Below are positions 1 to 11,300 of a stretch of 64,000 bases of DNA, piece after piece. The notes beneath the pieces are model-generated. The model was not told where the DNA came from. It saw only the letters and a list, made by a program, of their open reading frames with translations, and did not search any database. The DNA comes from Planctomycetaceae bacterium (GTDB lineage: Bacteria > Planctomycetota > Planctomycetia > Pirellulales > Pirellulaceae), in NCBI GenBank assembly GCA_024642205.1, contig JAHEBQ010000022.1, forward strand, positions 1-64,000, given 5' to 3'. Each line of letters begins with the position of its first letter. The stretch's first letter is position 1. Made by a program: the position numbers and the translations under genes.

Positions 1-45
1 TGACAATTGAGTTTATACGTCTTCGGCGGAGTCGGAACGACGGGT

Positions 46-1242
46 TCAGCGATCGATCGTGGCATTGGATTCCGCGGTCTGTTCCAGGCGTCGGAAATCT
101 TCAATCCGGGCAATATACTGCTGGGTCATGTCGACCGAATCAAGATCCGTCGCTTCGACCACAAAGTACCGACTGGAAGAACCTGGGAGCGGTCGAGGCA
201 CTGAAAACTCCAGGACGACCATTGGACTGAGTTTCGTGTCCTGGCTCGATGCCTCAACTCGCAGGAACTTGATTCGTCTTGGAAAATAGTCCAGGTCCTT
301 GTCATGGCGAAAGACCAATTCTACTGCGTGCGGCAATTGGCCGGGCACCTGGCTCCATCGGCTGGTCCGGCCTTCGACCGGGTTGTCTGGATCGTTTTCC
401 ACGCCAACAATTTGTCGCAGCGCGGCGTCATCCCAACTCCCTCGCAGCGTGACGCTGGAATCATCACCATATTCGATTTCGCCAAAATTGAATGCCGAAG
501 CCAAATGCTGAAACAAACTGGCAATCCCTCCCGAGGCAACCCAGCCGGTCGGCGTGATTCCGCTGCCACGTTCACCTGCCTTTTCTCTTACTCGCAGCAA
601 ATCCACAAATTCCAATTCACGCTGATCGCCTGAAGATTGGAATTTGTAGACAAACCGACCATCGCAAAGCTGAATGACCGAGGGTGAATTGGCGAGAGTC
701 GCGAAGCTGAGTTCAATGCGTGACTTGTGACTCCCCTGCCCCATTTGGTAGTAGTCACCGGACGCCGATACGACTTGTCCGAACAAGTTGCCCGTCAATT
801 CAATCGACGCACCGATTGGCTGAGATTGGGATACTTTTTTGGACAGCTCGGCAAGAAAGCTGATGGCATGTGGATTGGAATCTTGATGAAAATACAAATC
901 CGGATTCAACGGCAGCCTGTTCAGCGAGTTTCCCTCCGATGGCAAACTGCGTGGCATTTGATCTGAAACGCCTGCCTGATAGCTTGCCGGAACGACAGCA
1001 TTGAATTCGCCGGCGACGCCGACTTCCAACGGGCCATGATTATCAAGGTTTCCAGCATCCAGTGGTGGAGAGTTTTCAACCCCGGAGGTCAGTTCGTTTG
1101 GAGGAGTCTGACTGGATTCTGTGGATTGAACGGAATCGGACTCAGATCGCGCGGATGACTCTGCCGGTCCCGAGAACTGGGAAAAGCATAGAAGGCATCC
1201 GGCTGCTAGCAGGGCGACGGCAAAGGGTAATTCCTGCTTCAT
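46..1242 (-). CDS. Exported protein of unknown function
   Basis: A 398-residue protein. The reading frame stays open further upstream, but the ATG at 1242 is chosen because it puts a typical export signal at the very N-terminus (MKQEL, then a hydrophobic stretch ending near FSQFSG). The AAGC within that stretch might be a weak lipobox, so a lipoprotein is possible. A low-complexity Ser/Glu/Pro linker of about 100 residues follows. The C-terminal 260 residues look like a folded beta-rich domain (SIELTGNLFGQVVSASGDYY, later QLCDGRFVYKF), which faintly recalls LolA-like periplasmic carriers; that is inference from pattern only. No catalytic motif is visible. It is transcribed away from the secreted-protein genes that follow. 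Confidence 0.7.
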   Translation of the reverse strand: MKQELPFAVALLAAGCLLCFSQFSGPAESSARSESDSVQSTESSQTPPNELTSGVENSPPLDAGNLDNHGPLEVGVAGEFNAVVPASYQAGVSDQMPRSLPSEGNSLNRLPLNPDLYFHQDSNPHAISFLAELSKKVSQSQPIGASIELTGNLFGQVVSASGDYYQMGQGSHKSRIELSFATLANSPSVIQLCDGRFVYKFQSSGDQRELEFVDLLRVREKAGERGSGITPTGWVASGGIASLFQHLASAFNFGEIEYGDDSSVTLRGSWDDAALRQIVGVENDPDNPVEGRTSRWSQVPGQLPHAVELVFRHDKDLDYFPRRIKFLRVEASSQDTKLSPMVVLEFSVPRPLPGSSSRYFVVEATDLDSVDMTQQYIARIEDFRRLEQTAESNATIDR

Positions 1243-1515
1243 GAAACGGATATGAGGATTTTTCCAAAGAAATGCGTTGTGACGGGCCGAACTAAGAATA
1301 ACGTAACCAACCCGCGCAGGATTTGGTGCTCTGTTTGGGAGCGGCACATCTTAGAAGTGGCGAGTTTGCTGGTCTACGTCAGTTTGTTTTTTAAACGCAG
1401 CGAAAAACCAGACACATTTATGACACAGACTCTTGATTGCACGTGCCATGAGGCCCGGGCAGAGTCGGCACGCTGAAGCACATTTGCTTTGCAAAAACCT
1501 TTTAGGGGGAATCTG

Positions 1516-2637
1516 ATGTACGCACGTTATGTAACGGGCATCACAATGCTGGCATTAGCCACATTGACTACCACGGCGCTCGCATATCAAGTGCCCGGAG
1601 CCCGCGTTGGAATTCCGGTTGGCCACAACTTGCCACCGGCGCAAATGCTCATGGAACCCGGACCTGGAGTTGGCGGTCCAGGCCCTGGTGTTCTGAATCG
1701 CTCATCACGGGGCGGACCCATGGACGGCGGAGCAGCCTGTGGACCGTTTGGTGCGGTCACCATGCAAAGCGTCCAGGTTCTGTTTGATCAGCCAAAGTTG
1801 ATGAACATCTCCTGGGACGTGTCGGCGATCGGCCGTTATGATTCGACTCCATTGGTGGTTCCTGGCCGACAGAATTTCGCCCAGGGCGGAATCTTCCGCT
1901 TGAAAGTGACCAACATCGAAGGTCGTCCCGGAATGGAGCTTTACCCAACCCTTGAGATTGGAAAAGCGACAACTCGCACCGCGGCATATCTGTCCCACGC
2001 TGCGGTTCCGATTCAATTCAGTCAAGAAGACTTCGACCAGGTTGCCGCGGCAAACTTTGTCACCAAAGTCATCTATGTTCCCGATCCCGAGTACCAAGAG
2101 TTGGCCTTGGCAGGCGTTGACACCCTTGTCAGCACACGTCTGGATCCCGGCGTCGATCCGATCACGGAAGCTGATCGTCGCGGTTCGATTCTGGCAATCT
2201 TGCGAATCGGCAACAAGGACCTGGAAGTTCCCGGAGTTGATCCGGCGATTGCGGCCGGCGGATTGCCTGGCAACGCCGCCGGAACAGCGGATTACATCTC
2301 GGGGGTAACAGGGCCGAATTATGGCATGCCTTACACTGGAACCAACATCGGTCTGCCCGGTCCACCTCACGTTCCACTTGGTGGACCTGCCGGACTTCGT
2401 CGTTATGACATGTACAATCACACTGCGATGCAGATTCCAGGACCAACGCCACAAGTTGACGTACATCTTCGACAGAAACCAGGCTTGAGTTATCCGCAAC
2501 CAGTGGACAAAGTTCTGATTGAGGAAAACACGATCCGACCGCCGCGTTACAACACCCAACCGCCAGCGGACATGGTTCGCGGAATTCTACCGCCTGACTG
2601 TCCTCCGTCCGAAGCGGCTCACCGATTCCGTCGCTGA
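1516..2637 (+). CDS. Secreted Gly/Pro-rich protein, paralogue of the next gene
   Basis: A 373-residue exported protein. The ATG at 1516 is preferred over an upstream in-frame start at 1489 because AGGGGG lies just before it and it opens directly with a signal peptide (MYARYV...TTTALA). The mature protein is rich in Gly and Pro at both ends. The central part (about residues 95-250) shares a pattern with the protein at 2778: a hydrophobic strand reading RLKVTNIEG, then MELYPTLEI, then FVTKVIYVPDPE, and later LAILRIG. The two are therefore paralogues. No enzyme motif is visible and the function is unknown; a surface or periplasmic structural role would be a guess. A strong terminator follows the stop codon. 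Confidence 0.8.
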   Translation: MYARYVTGITMLALATLTTTALAYQVPGARVGIPVGHNLPPAQMLMEPGPGVGGPGPGVLNRSSRGGPMDGGAACGPFGAVTMQSVQVLFDQPKLMNISWDVSAIGRYDSTPLVVPGRQNFAQGGIFRLKVTNIEGRPGMELYPTLEIGKATTRTAAYLSHAAVPIQFSQEDFDQVAAANFVTKVIYVPDPEYQELALAGVDTLVSTRLDPGVDPITEADRRGSILAILRIGNKDLEVPGVDPAIAAGGLPGNAAGTADYISGVTGPNYGMPYTGTNIGLPGPPHVPLGGPAGLRRYDMYNHTAMQIPGPTPQVDVHLRQKPGLSYPQPVDKVLIEENTIRPPRYNTQPPADMVRGILPPDCPPSEAAHRFRR

Positions 2638-2654
2638 TGATGGATTGAAAAGTC

Positions 2655-2696
2655 ACGAGCCGCGAATGGCGCAAGCTTTCGCGGCTCGTTTTTTTC
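2655..2696 (+). terminator. Rho-independent terminator after the 1516 gene
   Basis: A perfect 12-bp stem (ACGAGCCGCGAA pairing with TTCGCGGCTCGT) with an 11-nt loop is followed by a run of seven T. It begins 18 nt after the stop codon of the upstream gene and separates that gene from its paralogue. Confidence 0.9.
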
Positions 2697-2777
2697 CTTT
2701 TCGCGATCACTACCAAATGCGGCAGTTGATTTTCGCGAACCGTCGCCGGCCAACTCTACGATTCCATTCGAGTTACC

Positions 2778-3563
2778 ATGATGAAGCAATTCATTGCATC
2801 AAGAATCATCTGCTTGTCGATCGCGTCAACGTTGTGGGTGGCTGCATCGTTGGCCAATGCACAACAACCGGTTCGGCATGAGTTGATTCGAGGCGACATG
2901 CCACCTGGTTTGGCTGCGGACTATTATCGATTGAGTAACCCGTCGATTGCCAACCACGTACAACCGGTTCGTGTGATCGGTCCGGCGGGTTCGCAGGTCG
3001 ATGTTGCGGTTCAAGACGGATTCGCCCAGACGAACGCATCGCGGGTTTCGCTTGGCATGATGGTCGGGCCGGTGTATCGTTTCAAGGTAACCCACATCCC
3101 CCAGCACGCGGATAAAGAGCTCTATCCATCGATCGAAATCCTGAATCGGCTTTATCCACCGGAAGGTTTGGAAAATGAATTTCCCATCGAAGTCGTCATA
3201 TCAGAGGACGACCTGAAACAGGCTATCGGCGGTCGCCTGGTCACGAAAGTGATTTACCTTGAGAATCCGGAAACCACCCTGCCCCATCGTCACATGGCTG
3301 ACAAACAACCCTACTTCGATGTCGGTGGGAGTGCAGATCCGCTTCGATCGGCGGAGAAACTCGGCCGTCCGATGGCAATCCTGCGAATCGGTTCGCGAGT
3401 CCCCCTGCCCTCCGATCGGCTGGAACAATTCAACTTCAACGCGCCACAGGCAAATCTGTTGCCGGATCTCCAATCGCAACCTGCCGATGCAAAACTGAAT
3501 AGCTCTGGTCAGGCTTTGCCACGGATCCAGGGTCAGCAGCTTCCAGCGGCCGACAACCGCTAA
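2778..3563 (+). CDS. Secreted protein, paralogue of the previous gene
   Basis: A 261-residue protein with a signal peptide (MMKQFIASRI...ASLANAQ). Two ATG codons stand side by side at 2778 and 2781 and either could be used. The middle repeats the blocks of the 1516 protein: YRFKVTHIP, ELYPSIEI, PIEVVISEDDL, LVTKVIYLENPE and MAILRIG. It lacks the Gly/Pro-rich tail of that protein. It ends 46 nt before the next gene and probably shares a transcript with it. The function is unknown. The shared core looks like a single beta-rich domain, and the pair most likely arose by local duplication. Confidence 0.78.
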   Translation: MMKQFIASRIICLSIASTLWVAASLANAQQPVRHELIRGDMPPGLAADYYRLSNPSIANHVQPVRVIGPAGSQVDVAVQDGFAQTNASRVSLGMMVGPVYRFKVTHIPQHADKELYPSIEILNRLYPPEGLENEFPIEVVISEDDLKQAIGGRLVTKVIYLENPETTLPHRHMADKQPYFDVGGSADPLRSAEKLGRPMAILRIGSRVPLPSDRLEQFNFNAPQANLLPDLQSQPADAKLNSSGQALPRIQGQQLPAADNR

Positions 3564-3609
3564 TGACCGGTGGCATTCTTCGAATCGACTTTTTTTTTCG
3601 GAACGAACC

Positions 3610-4983
3610 ATGAAACGCCAACACGCCAACTTTCCGAAGTTAACCGCCTGTTTTGCCGCGGTCGGCTGTTTGCTGTTTGGTTCGATACCGGCCAATGCCG
3701 ATGAGGGATTGGAACGCCTCCTCAGGAGTGTGACGAGCGACAATCAGACAAATTCGGTGGTTCAGCAACCGCCTGGCACCAGCACCCCCACCGCCACTGG
3801 TGCGGGGATCGCATCCTCAACGTGTTCCGACGTGACCTGCATGACCCCGAATACGATCGAGTCGGCGGAAGGTACACACCCGGTGGCATATCATCCCCAG
3901 GAAGAAACCAACGATCGCGAACGAAGCGGGTTTGGCTCGCGTGATCAAACCGGTCCAAATCGCATCATTGCCTACCCGATACCACTGGCGACGGGAAAAC
4001 AATATGGCGTTGCGAATCAAAAAGCCGATCTGAAAATGACTACCCCGGGATACAACAAGTGGAATCCCAGGGCGGGCCGCGACGAATACGTTTTTGATGG
4101 TCATGATCGTGGCGAAAAGGTTTACGTGGATGAGGACTGGAATGTCGGTGGACTGCAAACCGAAGATACTATTGGGCACTTTGATACGCTCGATGGCCGA
4201 AGACTGGTCACGCCAAGTAACCGGGTCGCGATCTATGCGCCCCGGTTTGGTGCGGTTCGCAAACTCGATGGCGTATTTAACGCCCGGTTGGAAACGCCAG
4301 TTGGTTCCCTGGAGGAGCAAACTCCAATCGCGCAAGCCGCCGGTAAGGATCAGTCATCGACAACCAAACAGAACTTTGCGCTCAACCGTTTCGACAGTTC
4401 AAAACGGGCAAGCGGTTTTGTTGATCGAACACGCGGAGTTCTCGCCGACTCCGTCGTGCACCTGTTTGGCGTCCGCAACTCGTTCCGTCCGTTCGAAAAC
4501 CTGTCCCTGATCCGAATCGGCAAGTTCTCGAACGCGGAATCAGCGAGGCTGAATCTGGGTCTTCAGTCCGCGCTTGTCTGGGAAGACAACCTCGGCCTGC
4601 AGGTCGTTGTCAAAAAGGCTTCGCCGGTCATCGTGCGCGATGTCAAGACGGTTCAGGAACTGGTTCGAGTCGAGTCCGAAGACGGTTCGGCAATCCTGCG
4701 GGTGACCAAGATCGCTTCGAAGATCGCCGCGCGAACCGGCGAGGTTGTTGACTTTACGATCCGCTTTGACAACCTGAGCGGAAAACCAATTGGCAATGTG
4801 ACGATCATCGACAACTTGACGCGCCGGCTGGAATACATTCCGGAATCCGCCGAGTCATCGCTTAAGGCGGATTTCATCCACGAAGACAACGATGGCGGCT
4901 CATTAATGCTTCGCTGGGAAATCACCGAACCTCTCGAACCGCATTCGGGCGGTCTCGTTCGCTTCCAATGCCGCGTGCGGTAG
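3610..4983 (+). CDS. Secreted protein with C-terminal DUF11-like domain
   Basis: A 457-residue protein starting with a signal peptide (MKRQHANF...GSIPANADEG); GGAACG lies ahead of the ATG. Residues 80-230 form a unique region containing a GYNKWNPRAGRDEYVFDG stretch. The last 100 residues have the hallmarks of the DUF11 / conserved repeat domain found in bacterial surface proteins: a TKIASKIAARTGEVVDFTI strand, then PIGNVTIIDNLTRRLEYIP, and a final strand pair ending in RFQCRVR. DUF11 domains are usually Ig-like beta sandwiches on surface-exposed proteins. The gene follows the 2778 gene closely and may be its operon partner. A role in the cell envelope is inferred, not shown. Confidence 0.78.
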   Translation: MKRQHANFPKLTACFAAVGCLLFGSIPANADEGLERLLRSVTSDNQTNSVVQQPPGTSTPTATGAGIASSTCSDVTCMTPNTIESAEGTHPVAYHPQEETNDRERSGFGSRDQTGPNRIIAYPIPLATGKQYGVANQKADLKMTTPGYNKWNPRAGRDEYVFDGHDRGEKVYVDEDWNVGGLQTEDTIGHFDTLDGRRLVTPSNRVAIYAPRFGAVRKLDGVFNARLETPVGSLEEQTPIAQAAGKDQSSTTKQNFALNRFDSSKRASGFVDRTRGVLADSVVHLFGVRNSFRPFENLSLIRIGKFSNAESARLNLGLQSALVWEDNLGLQVVVKKASPVIVRDVKTVQELVRVESEDGSAILRVTKIASKIAARTGEVVDFTIRFDNLSGKPIGNVTIIDNLTRRLEYIPESAESSLKADFIHEDNDGGSLMLRWEITEPLEPHSGGLVRFQCRVR

Positions 4984-5309
4984 CTCCGTTACCACCCGCG
5001 ATTGCGGGCGGCAAAGCCGAAACAAATCGCCGAAAATCAGGCGATTTCCAACCGGAATCATTACCGATTCACGGTGATCCGGGGACGTCTCCAGCAATCC
5101 GCGTCCCGAATTAAATCCTGGAAATCGTCGAAAAAAATCTTCCCCCATTCTTTACAAGCGGTTTTTCGTTCCATAGTTTGGGCGTCCGAGACTATTCGGC
5201 GCGGTTCTATTCTTACTTTTCAACAAGCTTTTCAAACGCGGGCCATTTAGGATCCCGACTCGCGCCGTTTCTCCTTGTTCATTGGATTCCCATTGGAAAG
5301 GACGGAGCG
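4984..5309 (+). other. 326-bp intergenic region before the giant gene
   Basis: This holds a GC-rich hairpin at 4992-5011 (CCACCCGC, loop GATT, GCGGGCGG, one mismatch) directly after the upstream gene. It lacks a T-tract, so it is at best a weak or Rho-assisted end. The rest should hold the promoter and leader of the giant gene, but I see no convincing -35/-10 pair. AAGGACGGAG just before 5310 is the ribosome binding site that fixes the start of the giant gene. Confidence 0.5.
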
Positions 5310-8300
5310 ATGAAACTCCCGATCTCGAGTTGGAAGCAGACGCTTAGGATGCTCGGTTACCGCGTCGCAGGTAAATCTGGCGCTGATCGCCACCAGCCAC
5401 ACGTATCCAGTCGGAAGAGAGGAAAAAACCGTCGGTTCGATTTCTATGAGCTCCTTGAACCGCGTCAAATGCTCGCCGGAAATGCCTTGATCCACGTGGT
5501 GGATCGAGGTGAAGATTTGTCATTTCAATATGACCTCGACGGCAACTTGATTGACACCTTCTCGTTGCAGGATTCCAGCCAGGCTCAAGGCGCGACAACG
5601 TCGCCCGACGGCCGGTCGCTCTTTATCGTAAATTCGAACAAGAACGTCTTGGTCCTGGATCCAGAAAGCAATTCACATCTGGGGACCTGGCGGGCCAATG
5701 GTCCCGGATCGGTCGAAGGGATCGCGACCGACGGAACCCACATTTGGATTGTCGACAAAGGCCGTGATCGCGTGTTCTTCTTTGAATACGCGGCAGACAA
5801 CCGTTGGGAACCACAATCTGCGACCGGAGACTTCCATCTTGCCAGCGGCAACAGAAAGCCAACCGGCATTACCACTGATGGCGAAACAATTTGGGTCGTG
5901 GACGAACAAGACATCGTATTCGTCTATGACACCCTGGGAAATTCGCTGGGATCTTGGCGACTGGATTCGGCAAATCGCAACCCGTCGGGCATCGCCATTG
6001 ATCCCTCGGGAGGCGAGGGAATCTGGGTTCTTGATAAGTCGGACGAACGAGTCTATTTCTATTCACAAGGCCGCAACCACAGATCGGGCGACCAAGTGAC
6101 CTCCAGCTCTTTCCTGCTTGATTCGAACCATCAGAGAGCAGAAGGGATTGCGATCAACCCCGCAGACGTCACGGTCGATCCTCCGAGCATACCGATCATC
6201 AATTCCATCTTTGAGGATAATGGAGTCAGTAATACTGACGGACTGACGAACGACTCAACGTTGTTGATTTCCGGCACGGCCGATCCGGGAAATACGGTCA
6301 CCCTCACCGAAGCGAGCTACGGCGAATTGGGTTCTGCGACTGCTGACAACTCCGGTAACTGGATTGTCGATGCGACATCGATCACGTTGCCGGACGGAAA
6401 CCACCTTTTGTTCGCTGTCGCGGAGGACGCGGTCGGAAATCGGTCACCATCCTCGTTTACCCTTGAAATCATCATCGACACCATCGCGCCTGAACCAGCG
6501 ACGATCGTGAATATCGATTCTGATACCGGATCAATGCCGGACGATGGAGTTACAAGTGATTCAACATTGGGATTCAACGGCACGGCCGACCCCGGCTCCA
6601 TCCTTTCGCTCATGGAGACAGGCCTGGGACCAGTCGGCACTGCAACTGCGGACATCTCGGGCTTTTGGCAGATCGATGCCGGCGGGTTTCCTTTGGTTGA
6701 CGGGACATACCATTTTTTCATTTCTTCGGCAGACGAAGCAGGAAACACAAGCCAGTCGAATACCCTGGAAGTCCTGATCGATTCGGCGGCTCCCGAAATC
6801 CCCAGGATTGCCGCCATCAATGACGATAGCGGGATTAGCTCATCGGACGGCATTACCAACGACTCGACTCTCTCGATCACGGGACTATCTGAATCCTATG
6901 CGAGCGTTAGAGTTGTTGACACAATCATGGGTCTCGCCGGATCAACAGTTGCCGATGCAAATGGCGTCTGGGTCTTCAATCTACCGAAGCTTCCGGACGG
7001 AAGTCATGGGTTCACCGCGACTGCGGAAGACCGGGCCGGGAATATTTCGGACGCGTCAAGTACTTTCCTCATTGTTGTTGACACCATTGCCCCGGAAATA
7101 CCGACGCTTGATTTGGATCCACTATTTGATTCGGCACCGGCCGGCGATAAGACAACCGACCTGTCCGTTGTCACTTTGAACGGCACAACGGAACCCGGCG
7201 TATCGGTCGTTTTGCAACGTGGTTTGGGCCCCATGGAAGGACCTGTCGCCAACACCGTCGCCTCTGCGAGTGGTGAATTCTCATTCCCCGGCGTTCTACT
7301 CGACTCCGGTGCGAATCAATTCCACGTGTTCGCCACGGATCTTGCGGACAATGAATCGGTTTTTGCACAAACGATCACCAAATCAACATCGGATATCGAT
7401 CCGCCCGTCATTGTTGCGGGCTTACTGAATGACACTGGACTGGATACCGAAGACATGGCAACTACGGATCCGACGATCGTTGGATACATCTCGGATGCCA
7501 GCCCTCTCAACCATGTTGTCTTCTTTCTCTACAGTTTTGCGCTCGACGCGGAATACGATGTTGAGATCACGGCCGAGCTGGTAGACGGCGAATTCGAACT
7601 CGACCAGGCGTTTCTGGAAAACCTCGTGGGTGGGTCGTTGCCATACGGGCAATATTTATTTTGCGTCGACGCCGAAGACGTGTTTGGTAATGGTGATTTC
7701 GTTGACGGTGAATTCCTGTATCTGGAGGCGGATATAGGCGATGTCACTCCACCGGACGTCACGGTCGACCTGTTGTACGACACCGGCGCAAGTCCCACGG
7801 ACGGAAAGACGAGCGATGGATCACTGACGGGAATGGTAGACGACCAAAGCCCGGTCCAGCTGACCGTGTTCATTGCCGACGCCAACGAAATCGAATCAGG
7901 CATCGAGCGGCAAGGTGACATTACGGACCTGCTTCAACCCAATGGAACATTTGTGATTGAGCAAGACCGGCTGGAACTGATTCTGGGCCGGCCCCTGGAG
8001 GACGAGACGTATTTCGTCACTGTCGAAGCAACCGATCAGGTCAACGTCGGCAGCGACAGTCTCCATTTTGATTACATTTCTCCGGTAAGTCCTCCCGTCA
8101 TAATCTCGGTCGTTTCGGATACCGGTGTCAATCGAGGCGATGGAGTTACAAGCGACAAAACGCTATCGTTTTCTGGAACGGCCAGCCCCATGACCGAGAT
8201 CGAATTGACAGAATTCACTCTGGGAAGCTTCGGGACCGTGCCTTCCGATAGCCATGGTGATTGGATTTTTCCGCTTTCCGGGCCGGGTCTGGCGGATGGC

Positions 8301-11300
8301 GTTTACGCATTCACTGCCCTTGCGAATGCGTCTGGCGAGCAAAGTGATCCTTCCAATGTCTTCATCGTGACGGTTGATACCGAATCTCCACGACGCGCGA
8401 ATTTTGACCTGAATCCTGCGTTTGATACGGGAGTCGTGGGCGACTCTTACACAACGACAGGAACCGTAACACTCACCGGAATCACACAGCCCGACACCGA
8501 GGTCCGATTGCAAGGCACCGGACGAACGACGATCGCGGATGCCGAAGGCATGTTCAGCATGGCGAATGTGGAACTGGCACTTGGACGAAAAACCTACGAA
8601 ATCGTGACAGTGGACACGGCCGGAAATAAAAGCGTTTCTCGAAAAAGCATCACCTACGATCAACCCATTACGCTTTCCGAATCCGGATTTGTTACCAGCG
8701 CGACACAGTTGATTGAACTTGGACAGGACTACGGAATCCGTACCGTGTCATTTCGAATTGACACTGATTTTGGCCCCTCTCCTTCGGGACTTGAAGATTC
8801 CTTCGCGGTTTACCTGGTCGATCCTGCCGACCATTCGTCAACATTACTTGACCGGGGTTTGCGAGGAACGTCTTTGTTCTCGTTGATTGGTGATCGGCCC
8901 GATTACCTGCCCGGCGATGTCCGGTTTGATGGCTCGTTGGTGGAAATCGATGTCTCCTCAATCGCTGAATCTTCCGAGGGCCTGCTGCTATTCCAGTTGA
9001 TCAACAACGATGGCAACACATCGACGACGATCTCGATCAGCAATATTGGTTCCATCGTTGATGAAGACGGATCGGCCGGTCCTGTCATTGCCGCGCCGCC
9101 AATCGTTGCACCTGGCGCTCCGTTTGACGTTTCCGGTCTGGCGGCAAACATGGAACTCACCTTGCTGCATGAAAACATTCGCTACGATTCGAACATCAAA
9201 CGCTACGACGCCGATCTTCGTGTCAGAAACGATGGTGCTGATCTTGGGCGCTCAATCGTGATCACATTCGAAAGCCTGGCAGGCGACGTGTCGTTGTTGA
9301 ATGCATCGGGAATCGATGGCAGCGGCAATCCGTACGTCAGTATGCGGGAAGCGATTGCCGACCATGGCTTGTTGTCCGGACAGGTTTCTGACGCAGTGCA
9401 CGTCGAGTTTTCGGCTCTGACGGTTTCACCGTTTGCCTTTTCACCGATCGTGTCCGACGGCGGGCCGAATGCCGCTCCCGATCTTGAACCAATCGGCATA
9501 CTCAATGTGACTCCTGGACATGTCCTTCGGATTGACCTGTCCGCGACCGACGCCGACAGCGAGAACTTCTACTACTCGATCCTTCACACTGGCGATTTGC
9601 CAAACACGACATTGACCGCAACCGGACAGTTGGTCATCGCACCTGGTCCGGATCAGATCGGTAATTATACGTTTGCTGTCGTCGCCACCGATGGAGCCCT
9701 GTCCAGCTCACAACCTGTTACGCTCAATGTCGTTCCGGACGCGGTGACAACCACACGTATAAGCGGTTTGATCATGGATACCCATTCGGTTCCCCTGGCT
9801 GGGATCCTGGTTGGGCTGGGTGAGACTTCCGTCCTCACGGCAGCCGATGGTTCGTTTGAACTAGTGTTTGCCGGAGCGCTGCCGGACAACACCCTGAAGG
9901 TACACGGTGAGACCTATGCAGGTCCCGAAATCTATCCGTTGATTGCAGAAAAACTCTCGCTGCTTTACGGTCACGACGTCTACGAAAACGTCAACAACTT
10001 CATTGAACGGCCGATTTACTTACCAGCATTGGACATTGCCAATGGAGCAACGATTGATCCGGCGGCTGATATAACCGTCACGACTTCCGCGATACCAAAC
10101 GCGTCGGTATTTGTGGCCGCCGGGACACTTGATACCCAAGAAGGCGGTGCATTTGAGGGGGTTCTCAGTATCACGGAGGTTCCAGCCGACTTTACGCCCG
10201 CGGCGTTACCTGCGGACCTGTTTCCGGACATGGTTGTCACGATTCAACCAGGCGAAATGGTTTTCACCACCCCTGCCCCGCTCAATCTTCCCAACCTTGC
10301 AGGCTATCTGCCTGGCACCGAAATGACACTCTGGTCAATCAATCCCCATACGGGACTTTTTGATGACGTCGGCGTGGGTCTTGTCGGCGCCGACGGAACG
10401 ACCGTTGAAACGGTTTCGGGCGGGATCAACAACAGCAGTTGGCATTTCTTTGCGCCCGTCGGACCGGTGATTAAAGACCCGAAAGTGAATCCTCGCAACC
10501 AAGACAAAGCGTGCAATCTATGCGAAATGACTGACACGCCGAATGCTGACAATCAGTGGCAGGAAGTTGGCGAAGCGGTTCAGGGCGGACAAGAGCTCGA
10601 TACCGGATTCATCCAAAAGCAAGTCGAAGCCGTGTTGGGAGCGAAACACAACAACCCGTCACCTGCAGCTGGTGGAAGCAACTATCGACCAGGCGGACTT
10701 GACGGTGGTTGGGGTACGGGTGGATCCAGCGTTCTTCCCAGTTCGGGCGACTTTGGCCCGTATGGGTCCTGGGGCAGTCGCAATGGCGCCTCGGTTTCTT
10801 TTTCCGCTCACGGTTCACAACCCAACGTCACGCCATCGAGTAATCCGATTCTCGCTGGAAATAATCGAAACGCCAACGACACGGAAGTCGCACTTCATTC
10901 AGGTGCGGTTTACCGAAGCCATGACCTCACGCCGTATCAGTCACTTGGTTCGTGGCATGGAATGAAGCTGAATTATGACTCGGAGCGTGCGGATGCTCGA
11001 CCGATCGTCAGCACTGGTTTCAATAACATTCAGAACAATCTACCCGATCCAGTATTAGCGACAAAACTCACGCTCAGCCGTGGTAATCTCAGGGTAGAGG
11101 TCCCGGGCTTTACGGGTATTCAACCGGGATTAACGGGTGGAGAGCACTTCTTCCGCATCCCACTGGGTGCCCAGTCAATGGACGTTGCGATTCAGGCGGA
11201 CATGCGAAGCTTGCCGACCGGTGTATATGAATATGAATCGACGAATCGTTTTATCGGAAACGCATCAGGTTCGTTCATCGGTACAGCTTCGATGGCAACC

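Noticed and set aside
4992..5011. GC hairpin after the DUF11 gene as a rho-independent terminator
   Set aside because: A good stem but no T-tract on either strand follows, so I list it only as a structure in the intergenic region.
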